The notes beneath the pieces were generated by a model. That model was not told the DNA's origin. It was given only the letters and a program-made list of their open reading frames with translations, and ran no database searches. Shown here piece after piece: positions 18,897 to 27,415 of a DNA stretch of 64,000 bases. Position 1 is the first letter of the stretch. Each line of letters opens with the position of its first letter. The position numbers and the translations under genes were made by a program. Source of the DNA: Gammaproteobacteria bacterium (GTDB lineage: Bacteria > Pseudomonadota > Gammaproteobacteria > Pseudomonadales > Azotimanducaceae); contig DUBB01000027.1 of assembly GCA_012960535.1 (NCBI GenBank), positions 1-64,000 of the forward strand. The letters run 5' to 3'.

Positions 18897-19304
18897 ATGA
18901 GCATATACGCTATTTTAGGAGGTGTCTGCATTGGCATAGGAGCCATGCTGCTGATGGTTCTCAATGGCAGAATTGCGGGTATAAGCGGTATTTTTTATCA
19001 GTCATTTGATGGACCAAAACACCGCAATTGGGCACTTTTTTTCCTGGCAGGGCTTTGCCTGGGCGTGGTTATTCATCTGTGGGCATCGGGTGACCCAGGT
19101 CCCGTATTTGACATGCCGCTATCGACTTTATTACCCGGAGCTTTTCTGGTTGGCGTAGGAACTCGAATGGGTAGCGGCTGTACTAGTGGTCATGGTATCT
19201 GTGGTATTGCCAGATTTTCCCGGCGTTCTATTGTCGCTACGATTGTTTTTATGGGTTCTGCTTTTATCACAGTATTTGTTCAATCGCTGGTTTGGGAACT
19301 ATGA
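18897..19304 (+). CDS. YeeE/YedE family transporter, first half (PmpA-like)
   Basis: 135 residues, about four membrane helices. The signature GSGCTSGHGICGIARFS carries the conserved cysteines that bind and pass thiosulfate/sulfur in YeeE (TsuA)-type transporters. Full-length YeeE has two such halves; here they are separate genes. The start has GTGAAAGG 4-5 bp before ATG. It overlaps the second half by ATGA (translational coupling), so the two almost certainly form one transporter in the inner membrane. Substrate probably thiosulfate or another sulfur compound. Confidence 0.85.
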   Translation: MSIYAILGGVCIGIGAMLLMVLNGRIAGISGIFYQSFDGPKHRNWALFFLAGLCLGVVIHLWASGDPGPVFDMPLSTLLPGAFLVGVGTRMGSGCTSGHGICGIARFSRRSIVATIVFMGSAFITVFVQSLVWEL

Positions 19305-19729
19305 AAATTTATTCTGCGTTGGCATCGGGGACGGTATTTGGATTCGGGTTGGCGCTGTCTGGTATGACAGATCCTGCGAACATTATCGGCTTTCTTGATA
19401 TCCGTGGACAATGGAATCCTTCACTGGCATTTGTGATGATGGGTGGTTTAGCAGTTACAACGGTTACTTTCCAGCTAGTCATTCCAAATATGCAGAAACC
19501 GGTATTGGCAGAGCTGTTTGTCCTGCCAGAAACCAACATCTTAGATGGCAAGCTCGTTTTAGGTGCTTGTTTATTCGGAATTGGATGGGGCTTATCGGGA
19601 CTGTGCCCTGGCCCGGCTGTTGCTGGTTTAGCCTATTTTGACTGGCATATTGTTTTGTTTGTTCTGGTAATGGTCGTGGGCATGTACAGTGGAGACTGGC
19701 TGACGCGATTGCTGTTCAGCGCAGACTGA
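19301..19729 (+). CDS. YeeE/YedE family transporter, second half (PmpB-like)
   Basis: 142 residues starting at ATG 19301, which overlaps the stop of the first half by 4 bp; an ATG three codons upstream in frame would be inside that gene. Contains the second-half markers: FGFGLALSGMTDPAN, GWGLSGLCPGPAVAGL with its Cys, and four membrane helices. Pairs with the upstream gene as a two-subunit sulfur transporter. Confidence 0.85.
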   Translation: MKIYSALASGTVFGFGLALSGMTDPANIIGFLDIRGQWNPSLAFVMMGGLAVTTVTFQLVIPNMQKPVLAELFVLPETNILDGKLVLGACLFGIGWGLSGLCPGPAVAGLAYFDWHIVLFVLVMVVGMYSGDWLTRLLFSAD

Positions 19730-20575
19730 TCATCCCGGGTTAGTTAAACCCCGCTTACCAGCTTCTCGTATAATGGGCACATATTCCTCGAAAGGTGAGG
19801 GATTTAGCGAAGAACCCGTTGTCATCCCTGCATCTGTAGTGAGTGTATGCCCGGTCGTATAGCCAGATTCATCGCTGGCCAGCCACAGGGCCGCATTAGC
19901 GACATCTTCTGCTACACCAGCACGGTCTTTCAATGGCGAGGTTTTTGCTAGCCTTTGTTTAGTTGCTTCGATGGCGGCGGGGTCACCACTGAGTCCTGCG
20001 ACCATTGCGGTCGCCATGCCAGCAGGGGCAATCGCATTCACTCGAATTCCTACTTTGCAAAGTTCAGCAGCGGTGTTTTTTGTAAGGCCGATGACGGCAT
20101 GTTTTGAAGCAGCGTAGGCATGCGGGCCGAGTCCGCCCATCAGCCCGGCGGTGCTCGCCATGTTGATGATTGATCCTGTGCCGTTTGCTGACATCACTCG
20201 CGCGGCGTGTTTACAACCATAAAAAACGCCATTAATTAAAACATCGATAGTGAATTTCCATTCATCTGCGGGTGTTGTTGCTATTGGACCCGCTGAGCCA
20301 ACAATGCCAGCATTGTTGTACATGATATCAAGTTGGCCAAAATGGCTGACCGCGGTGTCTACGAGGTTAATGATATCCTCTTCCACCGTAACATTGCAGG
20401 AAACGAAGACAGCATCTGAGCCGAGTTCCGCAGCCAGAGCCTGTCCGGCATCTTCCTGGATATCACCGAGCACGACTTTAGCACCTTCAGCAACAAAACG
20501 CTTGGCGGCTGCACAACCAAAGCCGCTGGCAGCACCAGTTATGGCGGCTACTTTCCCTTGAAGTCTCTGACTCAT
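19730..20575 (-). CDS. short-chain dehydrogenase/reductase
   Basis: 281 residues of the classical SDR type. Cofactor loop TGAASGFG near residue 15 (Gly-rich TGxxxGxG), NNAG at about 87, and the catalytic Tyr/Lys in YAASK around 155-160 after a Ser in INMASTAG. Cytoplasmic NAD(P)-dependent oxidoreductase; substrate unknown, perhaps an acyl or sterol-type alcohol. It stops directly against the end of the sulfur transporter (no gap) and is divergent from the VOC gene. Confidence 0.9.
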   Translation of the reverse strand: MSQRLQGKVAAITGAASGFGCAAAKRFVAEGAKVVLGDIQEDAGQALAAELGSDAVFVSCNVTVEEDIINLVDTAVSHFGQLDIMYNNAGIVGSAGPIATTPADEWKFTIDVLINGVFYGCKHAARVMSANGTGSIINMASTAGLMGGLGPHAYAASKHAVIGLTKNTAAELCKVGIRVNAIAPAGMATAMVAGLSGDPAAIEATKQRLAKTSPLKDRAGVAEDVANAALWLASDESGYTTGHTLTTDAGMTTGSSLNPSPFEEYVPIIREAGKRGLTNPG

Positions 20576-20723
20576 TTGTTATCCCTACCCATATCCAAGT
20601 TTTACTATCCAATCATTTCTGGTGGTGTTCAGCAATACTATTTTAATATTCTGTTAAGGTTCTATGGACCTTAATCTGTAACCTGTTATGTTGAAAACCG
20701 TGGCCAACGAAGGAAGGATAGAT

Positions 20724-21260
20724 GTGAGCATGATGCAGGGTCTTGGTTATCCCGTTGTTCAAATAGCTTATTTTGTGGAAAACATTGAAAGCAGCGCTTT
20801 ACTAGCCAACAAAAGGTTTGGTGCTGGGCCTTTTTTTATTGCCAGAGAAATTCCGCTTGAGTGGGCTATACATCGTGGCAGGAAAAGTACCCTGGTGCAT
20901 AGCTCGGCCTATGGTCAGTGGGGCAATGTCATGCTGGAGCTGGTCCAGCAGGATTCCACGGGCGCCTCGCCTTTCAGGGATCTTTTCGACGAAGGCCAGT
21001 TTGGACTGCATCATATCGCATCCATGGTGCCATCTCTACAGCAGGCCTATGACCACTTCCAGGAGCAGCAGATAGAAATCGCGACACGAGCTCAGACTAC
21101 CTCTGGTGTCGAGTTTGCCTTTGTTGATATGTTATCGATTTTAGGCCACTTTGTGGAGATCTATGAGGACAGTGAGCAACTCCAGGGATTTTACCGTATG
21201 GTAGCAGCCGCCTCAGAAGGCTGGCAGGGCCAGGAAGTGCTTAGATATCTCGATGGATAA
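20724..21260 (+). CDS. VOC (glyoxalase/dioxygenase-fold) protein
   Basis: 178 residues from a GTG at 20724 that has AAGGAAGG 6 bp upstream. ATG at 20730 or 20733 is the other possibility. Contains the paired beta-alpha-beta-beta-beta halves of the VOC fold: an N-terminal VVQIAYFVENIESSALLAN and later FGLHHIASMVPS, with a final ILGHFVEIYEDS giving the metal-ligand Glu. Members include glyoxalase I, extradiol dioxygenases and epimerases; no ligand set points to one. Divergent from the SDR gene and convergent with the MFS gene. Confidence 0.75.
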   Translation: MSMMQGLGYPVVQIAYFVENIESSALLANKRFGAGPFFIAREIPLEWAIHRGRKSTLVHSSAYGQWGNVMLELVQQDSTGASPFRDLFDEGQFGLHHIASMVPSLQQAYDHFQEQQIEIATRAQTTSGVEFAFVDMLSILGHFVEIYEDSEQLQGFYRMVAAASEGWQGQEVLRYLDG

Positions 21261-21265
21261 TCAGG

Positions 21266-22537
21266 CTATTGAGATGGGCTCGTTGGAGCGTGGGGTTTTT
21301 TGGGTGGCGGGGCAAGAAAAATTAAGAAGCCGGAGAAGATGTTCAGTGTCGCAACCACTAGTAGAGCGCCATGATATTGCAGGTAATTGTCGTAATAGAC
21401 GCCGACCAGCCAGGGAGCTAGGGCACCCAGGATAAGAGAAAAAGGCATGGCAGCCCCTCTAATGGCGCCAATGTATCGTCGACCGAAAAAAGATGTCCAG
21501 ATAACTTCTTGCATTGGAATCATGCCACCCCAGCCAAGCCCGAGAAGGATGTAAGCGGCGTAAATCCCGAATAAGTGCCGCTGCCCTATGGCGTAGACGA
21601 TCAGCAGTAGAGCAATACCGGTGATGACCGCAGAGACAGCGGCAAGTGGTTTAACCGGAGATCGGTCGATGAGATAACCCCAGATGGGCTTAGAGATAAG
21701 TGCCGGAATAGAGGCGATTACCATGGCCAGGGCTGCTTCAGCCCTTGAAAACCCAGCGTCAGCTAGATAGGGCAGGGTATACAGCAGAACCACAACGATA
21801 TTGATGGTGAAAAACCCGAAGGCGATGATCAGTGCATAGAATGAAAAAGTTCTAATGGCCTGGCTTCGGGTAAACGAGGCCAAGTCTTCAGCGTCGGCTT
21901 TGTCTCCTGCGCCTGCCAGAATATCTGCTTCACTGTAACCATCGGGTTTTAAGCCATAATCCTCTGGAGCTCGGCGCATTACCATGGCAATGGGAAACAG
22001 TAGACCGGCAGTAAGTACAGCCAGCCACAACCAGGCTTCTCTCCAGCCTAGGCTGTCTATCAACCAGGTAGCAAACGGCGTAATGAGAATTCCACCCAGG
22101 GATACGCCCATCGCGGCGATGGCAATTGCTTTGCCTCGATTGACAACAAACCATTTAGACAGGGTAACATTGACGACCAGATTGCCCACCATGGCACAGC
22201 CGCAGGTCAATGCCACGCCGTTCAATAGCCACCAGGCCCAGAGTGATTCGATCAGGCTGTGCAGGGCCAGACTGGTCGATAGCACCAGCGTGCCCATGAG
22301 CATGATGGCTTTACCGCCAATACGGTCCACATAAGCACCGATATAGATACCGGTCACAGCCATGATCACCTGGCCAATGCTCCTGGACAAGGCGAAATCG
22401 CCACGACTCCAGTTTAGTTCCTCACTCATTGGCATCATAAAAGGCCCGAGAACATAACTGTACATGCCCAGAGCAACAAATTGAGCTATGAAGGCCGCAC
22501 CGAGTAACCAGTAACCGTAGTAAATTGGTTTTTTCAG
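21266..22537 (-). CDS. major facilitator superfamily transporter
   Basis: 423 residues, 12 predicted membrane helices, with the MFS A-motif region (GAYVDRIGGKAIML between helices 2 and 3). Resembles MFS transporters of carboxylates or oxalate/formate type, but the substrate is not determined. Start: a TTG at 22565-22567 gives ten extra residues and has no ribosome binding site. A CTG at 22535-22537 is preceded by AAGGAG at 6 bp and gives a natural MKKPIYYGYW start. I choose the CTG, a rare initiation codon, with caution. Stops 5 bp from the VOC gene's end, convergent. Confidence 0.85.
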   Translation of the reverse strand: MKKPIYYGYWLLGAAFIAQFVALGMYSYVLGPFMMPMSEELNWSRGDFALSRSIGQVIMAVTGIYIGAYVDRIGGKAIMLMGTLVLSTSLALHSLIESLWAWWLLNGVALTCGCAMVGNLVVNVTLSKWFVVNRGKAIAIAAMGVSLGGILITPFATWLIDSLGWREAWLWLAVLTAGLLFPIAMVMRRAPEDYGLKPDGYSEADILAGAGDKADAEDLASFTRSQAIRTFSFYALIIAFGFFTINIVVVLLYTLPYLADAGFSRAEAALAMVIASIPALISKPIWGYLIDRSPVKPLAAVSAVITGIALLLIVYAIGQRHLFGIYAAYILLGLGWGGMIPMQEVIWTSFFGRRYIGAIRGAAMPFSLILGALAPWLVGVYYDNYLQYHGALLVVATLNIFSGFLIFLAPPPKKPHAPTSPSQ

Positions 22538-22567
22538 CGGTAACTCCTTAACAACGAATTTGCACAA

Positions 22568-22923
22568 TTATTGATTTCTGGCAGCTATAGAGCAGCAGTG
22601 ACAGTGGTATTTTATACCGGGTTTGTGTGCCGGTGTCGCATCCTGTTAGAGAAATTGTACTGCCTGGACGTTATCGTCCCGGAAGTGGCGCTGCAGGGTA
22701 GTGGTTTCTGTGCTGCCAGCATGGCTCAATAGGCCAGCCCAGAATGGGTCATTAAATCACCGACTCCAGGCCGGGTTGTTATCTTATGCAGTGCCTCCTG
22801 GCGGATAGAGTAAATGGGGTTGGGCGCGAAGATGAGACTCATCCTATGAGAATGGAAGGTACCATTGAATATTTTTTTAAGAAAAGCCCAGCAAGCAAGA
22901 CATAGCAAGCAGAGTGGCTTTGA
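22568..22923. other. intergenic, no gene seen
   Basis: 356 bp between the MFS gene and tRNA-Arg. A short minus-strand frame (60 codons, 22726..22908) has no family character. No promoter or terminator is strong enough to call. Confidence 0.4.
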
Positions 22924-22998
22924 TGGTCGGGCTACCTGGAGTCGAACCAGGATCTAACGCTTAGGAGGCGCTTGTACTATCCATTGTACTATAGCCCG
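22924..22998 (-). tRNA. tRNA-Arg (CCU)
   Basis: The reverse complement is a 75-nt cloverleaf with encoded CCA. Acceptor CGGGCTA pairs with TAGCCCG, anticodon loop CTCCTAA gives CCT, and the T arm reads CTGGT-TCGACTC-CAGG. It reads the rare AGG codon. tRNA genes of this type are frequent integration sites, but no direct repeat was noticed here. Confidence 0.95.
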
Positions 22999-23550
22999 TC
23001 TGAATCGGCTGCGAGTATACCAGACCAGATTGATCTGAAGAATCAATGGCACAAGAATTCTGTGCGCGTAAATTGATTATATCGGGTGAATCCATGGTAG
23101 ACGACGGTAGAAAGTCCAATTGTAAGTAAAACCGGTTAATTATCGGCAATAAAGGAAGCAATGTGCTTGTCATATTGTTCACATTCCAGCCATCAACTCG
23201 GCTTTCAGGCAGCGAAATCTAATGGGTGCAATCTCAATAATACACAAACTTAATTCAATTGGATCAATATGACTTGTTGGCTAAGGTGGAGGTTAATTGC
23301 AGTGAACCTTTATTAAAGTGAAGCCTGAAAATAGTGAAGCCTTTAATAGTCAAGCTCGGTAATAGCCAAGCCCGGTAATAGTTATGTCTGGTAAAAATAT
23401 ATGTCGGGTAATAGCCAGATCTGGTTTTTATGAACCGGGTTGAGGTGCCGCTTTATTTGATGCAAAAGTAACCGTGTTAACATAGTTGGCCTGGTGGCGT
23501 AGAGTGAACCTGTTAGCCAGCGAATAAAAAAATTCAGATTCAGGAAACCT
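22999..23550. other. intergenic region with a short-period repeat array
   Basis: 552 bp upstream of prlC. No ORF longer than a few tens of codons is convincing. Most of the 3' half is the 16-bp-period repeat listed separately; just before prlC a possible -35/-10 pair (TTGATG, 15 bp, TAACAT) is too poor to call. Confidence 0.45.
23301..23424. repeat. imperfect tandem repeat, period about 16 bp, 7-8 units
   Basis: Successive units begin AG(T/C) and end AAT: AGTGAAGCCTGAAAAT, AGTGAAGCCTTTAAT, AGTCAAGCTCGGTAAT, AGCCAAGCCCGGTAAT, AGTTATGTCTGGTAAAAAT, ATATGTCGGGTAAT and AGCCAGATCTGG, with a first, weaker copy AGTGAACCTTTATTAA. The central pair differ at two positions in 16. There are no unique spacers, so this is not a CRISPR array. 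Confidence 0.8.
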
Positions 23551-25566
23551 ATGAGCAATCCTTTTTATGCAGAATGGCCGTCGCCTTTTGGCTTGCCTTC
23601 ATTCTCAGATATCGAACCCATCCATTTTGAAGAAGCTTTTCAAGCGGGCTTTGATCAGAATAATGAAGAGATCGATACCATAGCAAATAGTCTGGAAGCT
23701 CCAACTTTTGCTAATACGGTGGTCGAATTGGAACGGGCAGGGGAATTATTAAGTCGCGTTGCTGATGTTTTTTTTAATCTTTCGATTGCTGATACCAATG
23801 ACCAGATTCAGGCTTTGGAGTTAAAGATTGCGCCACGCCTGGCTGTTCATGAGGCCAACATATACCAGAATACAAAACTATTTCAGCGCGTCCTGAGCGT
23901 TAAAGAAAGTGGTGTTAGCCTCGATGCTGATCAAGCCCAGCTGGTTAGCGATCTGATTAAGGAATTTGTTCGTGCTGGTGCCAACCTGGATGAATCGACT
24001 CGTCAGGATGTACAGAAGCTGGGCACAAGGCTGGCAACGCTAATGGCTGAATTCGGTCAGAACGTCCTGAAAGATAGCAATGCTTTTGAGTTAATTGTGG
24101 AAACACCATCAGTACTGGCAGCGCTACCCCAATGGGTTCGTGATGCAGCCTTGGCAGAGGGGGATCATCGTGGTTGCAGCGGTCAGCATGTGTTCACCCT
24201 TTCCCGCTCATCTATTACCCCGTGCCTGCAATTTATTAATGATCGAGCGCTTCGAGAAGAAATTTACCGTGCTTATAGCCGCTGCGGTAACAATGATGAT
24301 GTCAATGATAACAAGAAGATCCTGTCGGAAATTGCGTTGTTAAGGGCGCAGCGCGCCAGCAAGCTGGGCTTTGCGGATCATGCCGCATTTATGTTGTCAG
24401 ATCGGATGGCTGAGTCGTCTGATAAGGTCAGGAACCTGTTGGATCAGATTTGGCAACCCGCCAGAGCGCGGGCAGAGGAAGAAGCCGTGGCGCTGCAACA
24501 GGTCATTCAGAACGAAGGTGGAAACTTTACCCTGGCACCCTGGGACTGGCTGTATTATACGGAGAAACTGCGTAAACAGCGCTTTGATCTTGATGAGGGT
24601 CAGTACAAACCTTATTTTGCCCTTGAGCGAGTCCGGCAGGGCGCTTTTGCGGTCGCTCAGAAATTGTACGGAATTCGTTTTCAGCGATTGGAGGATGTTC
24701 CCGTATATCATCCGGATGTTGATTGTTATCGCGTTGAAGAAGCCGACGGTACCTTTATTGGGCTGTTTATGACTGATTATTTTGCTAGAAGCTCTAAACG
24801 CTCGGGGGCATGGATGAGCCACTATCGAGCCCAGAGTCACATGGATGAAAGGGTTACGCCGATTATTGTAAATTGCTGCAACTTTCAGAATTCTCATCCC
24901 TGCCTGCTGAGTATGGATGAAGTCAGGACGTTATTTCACGAGTTCGGGCACGGTCTGCATGGATTACTGTCGAAGGTTCGCTACCCGAGTCAGTCCGGGA
25001 CGAATGTTAAGCAGGATTTTGTTGAATTACCCTCCCAGATTATGGAGCACTGGGCAACCGAGCCTGAAGTGATGCAAGCGTACGCGCGTCATGTGGATTC
25101 AGATGAAAGTATACCCATTGCCCTGGTAGAGAAGCTGATTGAGTCAGAAAAATTCAATCAGGGCTTTGCGACCAGTGAATACCTGGCTGCCAGCTATCTT
25201 GACCTGGCCTGGCATGAACTTGGCGATGATGTGCCACAGGTGGATGATCTGGAAGCGGTGGTAGCAGAAGGTATCGGTCTTAATGCCGCCATTGATCCTA
25301 GATATTTGTCGACCTACTTCCAGCATATTTTCAGTGGAGAGTCGTATTCGGCTGGATATTATTCCTATATATGGGCAGAGGTTCTTGATGCAGATGGCTT
25401 TGAAGTTTTTAAGGAGAACGGCATTTTTGATCCTCAGACGGCAGAGGCATTCAGGAAACACATTCTGCAGGCAGGCGGCACAGCCGATCCGGGGATTCTG
25501 TATCAGAGGTTTGCAGGGCATGAGCCTGTTGTTGAACCTCTTCTGCGGCAACGCGGCTTAGCCTGA
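23551..25566 (+). CDS. prlC: oligopeptidase A (M3 metallopeptidase)
   Basis: 671 residues, full length. Zinc motif HEFGHGLHG places the ligands at H463 and H467 with catalytic E464; the third ligand Glu lies in the downstream LPSQIMEHWA region. N-terminus (MSNPFYAEWPSPFGLPSF) is typical of PrlC, which degrades signal-peptide remnants and other short peptides in the cytoplasm. AGGAAA before ATG is a good ribosome binding site. Peptidase Dcp is the alternative M3 member, but the N-terminal sequence favours PrlC. Confidence 0.93.
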   Translation: MSNPFYAEWPSPFGLPSFSDIEPIHFEEAFQAGFDQNNEEIDTIANSLEAPTFANTVVELERAGELLSRVADVFFNLSIADTNDQIQALELKIAPRLAVHEANIYQNTKLFQRVLSVKESGVSLDADQAQLVSDLIKEFVRAGANLDESTRQDVQKLGTRLATLMAEFGQNVLKDSNAFELIVETPSVLAALPQWVRDAALAEGDHRGCSGQHVFTLSRSSITPCLQFINDRALREEIYRAYSRCGNNDDVNDNKKILSEIALLRAQRASKLGFADHAAFMLSDRMAESSDKVRNLLDQIWQPARARAEEEAVALQQVIQNEGGNFTLAPWDWLYYTEKLRKQRFDLDEGQYKPYFALERVRQGAFAVAQKLYGIRFQRLEDVPVYHPDVDCYRVEEADGTFIGLFMTDYFARSSKRSGAWMSHYRAQSHMDERVTPIIVNCCNFQNSHPCLLSMDEVRTLFHEFGHGLHGLLSKVRYPSQSGTNVKQDFVELPSQIMEHWATEPEVMQAYARHVDSDESIPIALVEKLIESEKFNQGFATSEYLAASYLDLAWHELGDDVPQVDDLEAVVAEGIGLNAAIDPRYLSTYFQHIFSGESYSAGYYSYIWAEVLDADGFEVFKENGIFDPQTAEAFRKHILQAGGTADPGILYQRFAGHEPVVEPLLRQRGLA

Positions 25567-25782
25567 TGGTTCGCAGGACCTGCTTGATCAGTCAACGCGT
25601 GGTGGGGCATCTAAGGTGTTGAGTTGTGCTTCAGGCCAGGCTGCAAGCATTGAAATGCAGATATTGCCTGCCTTTTTAGAATTCTGAGTATCGGCGAACT
25701 ATTATTTGGTCAGGCTGTTCACCGAAACCCCAGCCAGGATATTACAGCTGGTTATCTTCTACACCTGCTCGGAATTCCTGGG

Positions 25783-26526
25783 TCAGGGGTCTCCCTGTTC
25801 AGGTAAATCAATGGTATGAAGGTGACTAATGTCTGGGTTTAATGACGTTTGCTGGGTTGATTTTTCAGCATCTTCGAGCAGGTTGCCCTGCATCTCTCGC
25901 ATGCTGAGTTGTGATGTGTCCGGGATAACGGGGTCGATTTCCTCAGTGGTCGCATCGAGTAAAGTACCCAGTTCATCCAGCATAAAATCCGGGGCGTCGA
26001 CCGGGGTCTCCGGTGCGGTTGCCTCGATTAGGGGGCTGCCATCATTTTCTTTCAGGCTCAGAGCAGAAGTATCGATAGTAACCTGATCAGAGGTGCTGGT
26101 CTCAGTAGTTACAGTTGTACTGTCATCCCCGGCGATCGAAATACCACTCAGGTCTAGCACGGGCTCGGGTGCTTGTTCAGCTGGTTCTACCAGGTAACCG
26201 ATATTGGCTGCCAGGGTGAGTCCATTGCTGGCGGCTTCAACTTGAACAGTGTCGTTCGGGCTGACAACGGTTTTGGTGGCTTGTGGCTCATCCTTTGTCA
26301 GCCGTATTCGCACATCGGCACCAATTGCTTTCAGCGCTGTCATGACCTTGAGCACCTCATCCTTATTGGCTGAGCGTTTAATTACAATGGTTTTGCCGGA
26401 GAAAAGCGTGGTCAGTTTGTTCTCGTCTGCTCGAATCAGGCTGGCCATACGCTCCTTAACCTGGCTGATGTCAAAACCTACCAGGACCTTTCCTGAAAAA
26501 ATCAACACATAAGTTGGAGTGCTCAC
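25783..26526 (-). CDS. uncharacterised protein with a repeated D-x-S-x-L-S motif
   Basis: 247 residues. Residues about 5-80 form a small alpha/beta domain (VLIFSGKVLVGFDISQVKER, LFSGKTIVIKRS, LKAIGADVRI) that occurs at the N-terminus of other gammaproteobacterial proteins with membrane or signalling tails. The rest is acidic, low-complexity and has four related segments: VLDLSGISIAGD, IDTSALSLKENDGSPLIE, PDTSQLSMREMQGNLLED and PDISHLHTIDLPE. No membrane helix or signal peptide. Function unknown. Upstream of coaE in the antisense neighbourhood, separated by about 75 bp, same strand. Confidence 0.7.
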   Translation of the reverse strand: MSTPTYVLIFSGKVLVGFDISQVKERMASLIRADENKLTTLFSGKTIVIKRSANKDEVLKVMTALKAIGADVRIRLTKDEPQATKTVVSPNDTVQVEAASNGLTLAANIGYLVEPAEQAPEPVLDLSGISIAGDDSTTVTTETSTSDQVTIDTSALSLKENDGSPLIEATAPETPVDAPDFMLDELGTLLDATTEEIDPVIPDTSQLSMREMQGNLLEDAEKSTQQTSLNPDISHLHTIDLPEQGDP

Positions 26527-26602
26527 AGGGCGTATGCTGCAAAGTGACTATACGTCGTTTGTTGGTACAGACTCGTATCGGCATTGGGCTTGATTCGGGG
26601 TT

Positions 26603-27202
26603 TCATCTTGTTACTACTCTGGCCCATTGCTGTTCAAGGGAAGCCTTTAATCTTTCCTGGCTGTCATCATTGCTGATCACCTGGTCTGCTTTACTGATTC
26701 TATCTTCATTGCTCAGCTGCGCGTTCAGTCTGTTTTCTATTGCTTCCTGGGTCAGGCCGTCTCTAGTCATGCAACGTTGCAGGGCTGTTTGCCTCTCTAC
26801 TGTAACCACCCATACTTCGTCACCGAGGTCGTCCCAGCCCGCTTCGATGAGAACGGCAGCTTCGAATATGATGATGGCATCGGCATGGGCTGAGTTAACT
26901 TTTTTGAAGGCTGACTCGGCCATCGCTCTGATCTCAGGCCAGACAATATCGGTTAATTTAGTTAGTTCTTCTGCCTGTCCAAAAACTTTGCCACCGAGGA
27001 TTCGACGATCAATTTGGTGGTTGTCAGCGAGGATGTCTTCTCCGAAAGTTTTGACAATTTCTTTGTAAGCCCTGGTGCCGGGCATATAGGCTTCGTGGCC
27101 CAGTTTATCAGCGTCTATTATGTGAGCGCCCAGAGTTGCAAGGTATTTGGCGGCGGTGGATTTACCTGAACCAATGCCACCGGTCAAACAGATTACGAAC
27201 AT
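26603..27202 (-). CDS. coaE: dephospho-CoA kinase
   Basis: Last step of CoA synthesis, phosphorylating dephospho-CoA. 199 residues with the P-loop GGIGSGKST near the N-terminus and the DADKLGHEAY segment that follows in CoaE. Also typical is the V-R-Q-x-L-Q-R-M-type region (VERQTALQRCMTRDGL). ATG at 27202 gives the standard MFVICLTGGIG start; the open frame reaches 30 codons further upstream without family likeness. Often near pilD/yacG in pseudomonads; that context is not seen here. Confidence 0.93.
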   Translation of the reverse strand: MFVICLTGGIGSGKSTAAKYLATLGAHIIDADKLGHEAYMPGTRAYKEIVKTFGEDILADNHQIDRRILGGKVFGQAEELTKLTDIVWPEIRAMAESAFKKVNSAHADAIIIFEAAVLIEAGWDDLGDEVWVVTVERQTALQRCMTRDGLTQEAIENRLNAQLSNEDRISKADQVISNDDSQERLKASLEQQWARVVTR

Positions 27203-27344
27203 ATTAGTCTCAGTTATAAAAGTCCTAATCTGCCATAGAGTAGTTATGATATAAAGAGATAATGTTAGGCGCGTGCTGTCGTAAAAGTGCAAGTTTATCG
27301 CTTAGGTCAGTTTATTGTATAGACATCAGTGAATGGTGCCAGTA

Positions 27345-27392
27345 CTTGGAGTTAGTAATGCTTGGAGTTAGTAATGCTTGGAGTTAGTAATG
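27345..27392. repeat. three perfect tandem copies of a 16-bp unit
   Basis: CTTGGAGTTAGTAATG repeats three times without a mismatch. Each unit contains GGAG followed 6-7 bases later by ATG, so it looks like a ribosome binding site plus start codon. The frames opened by the three ATGs close after 5 to 9 codons. It sits 24 bp before the ATG of the thiolase-like gene. Confidence 0.9.
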
Positions 27393-27415
27393 AATGATGT
27401 AGATAGGAAATAGGT

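Noticed and set aside
22924-22998. tRNA-Arg (CCU) as a second integration site
   Set aside because: No repeat of its 3' end and no integrase nearby were noticed.
23301-23424. Possible CRISPR array
   Set aside because: Repeats follow directly without unique spacers, and no cas gene is nearby.
26514-27068. 184-codon plus-strand ORF antisense to coaE
   Set aside because: Low-complexity, Ser/Leu-rich shadow of coaE; the coaE frame shows clear catalytic motifs.
27345-27392. Small ORFs opened by each repeat unit's ATG
   Set aside because: All stop within 5 to 9 codons; they look like decoy starts or chance.
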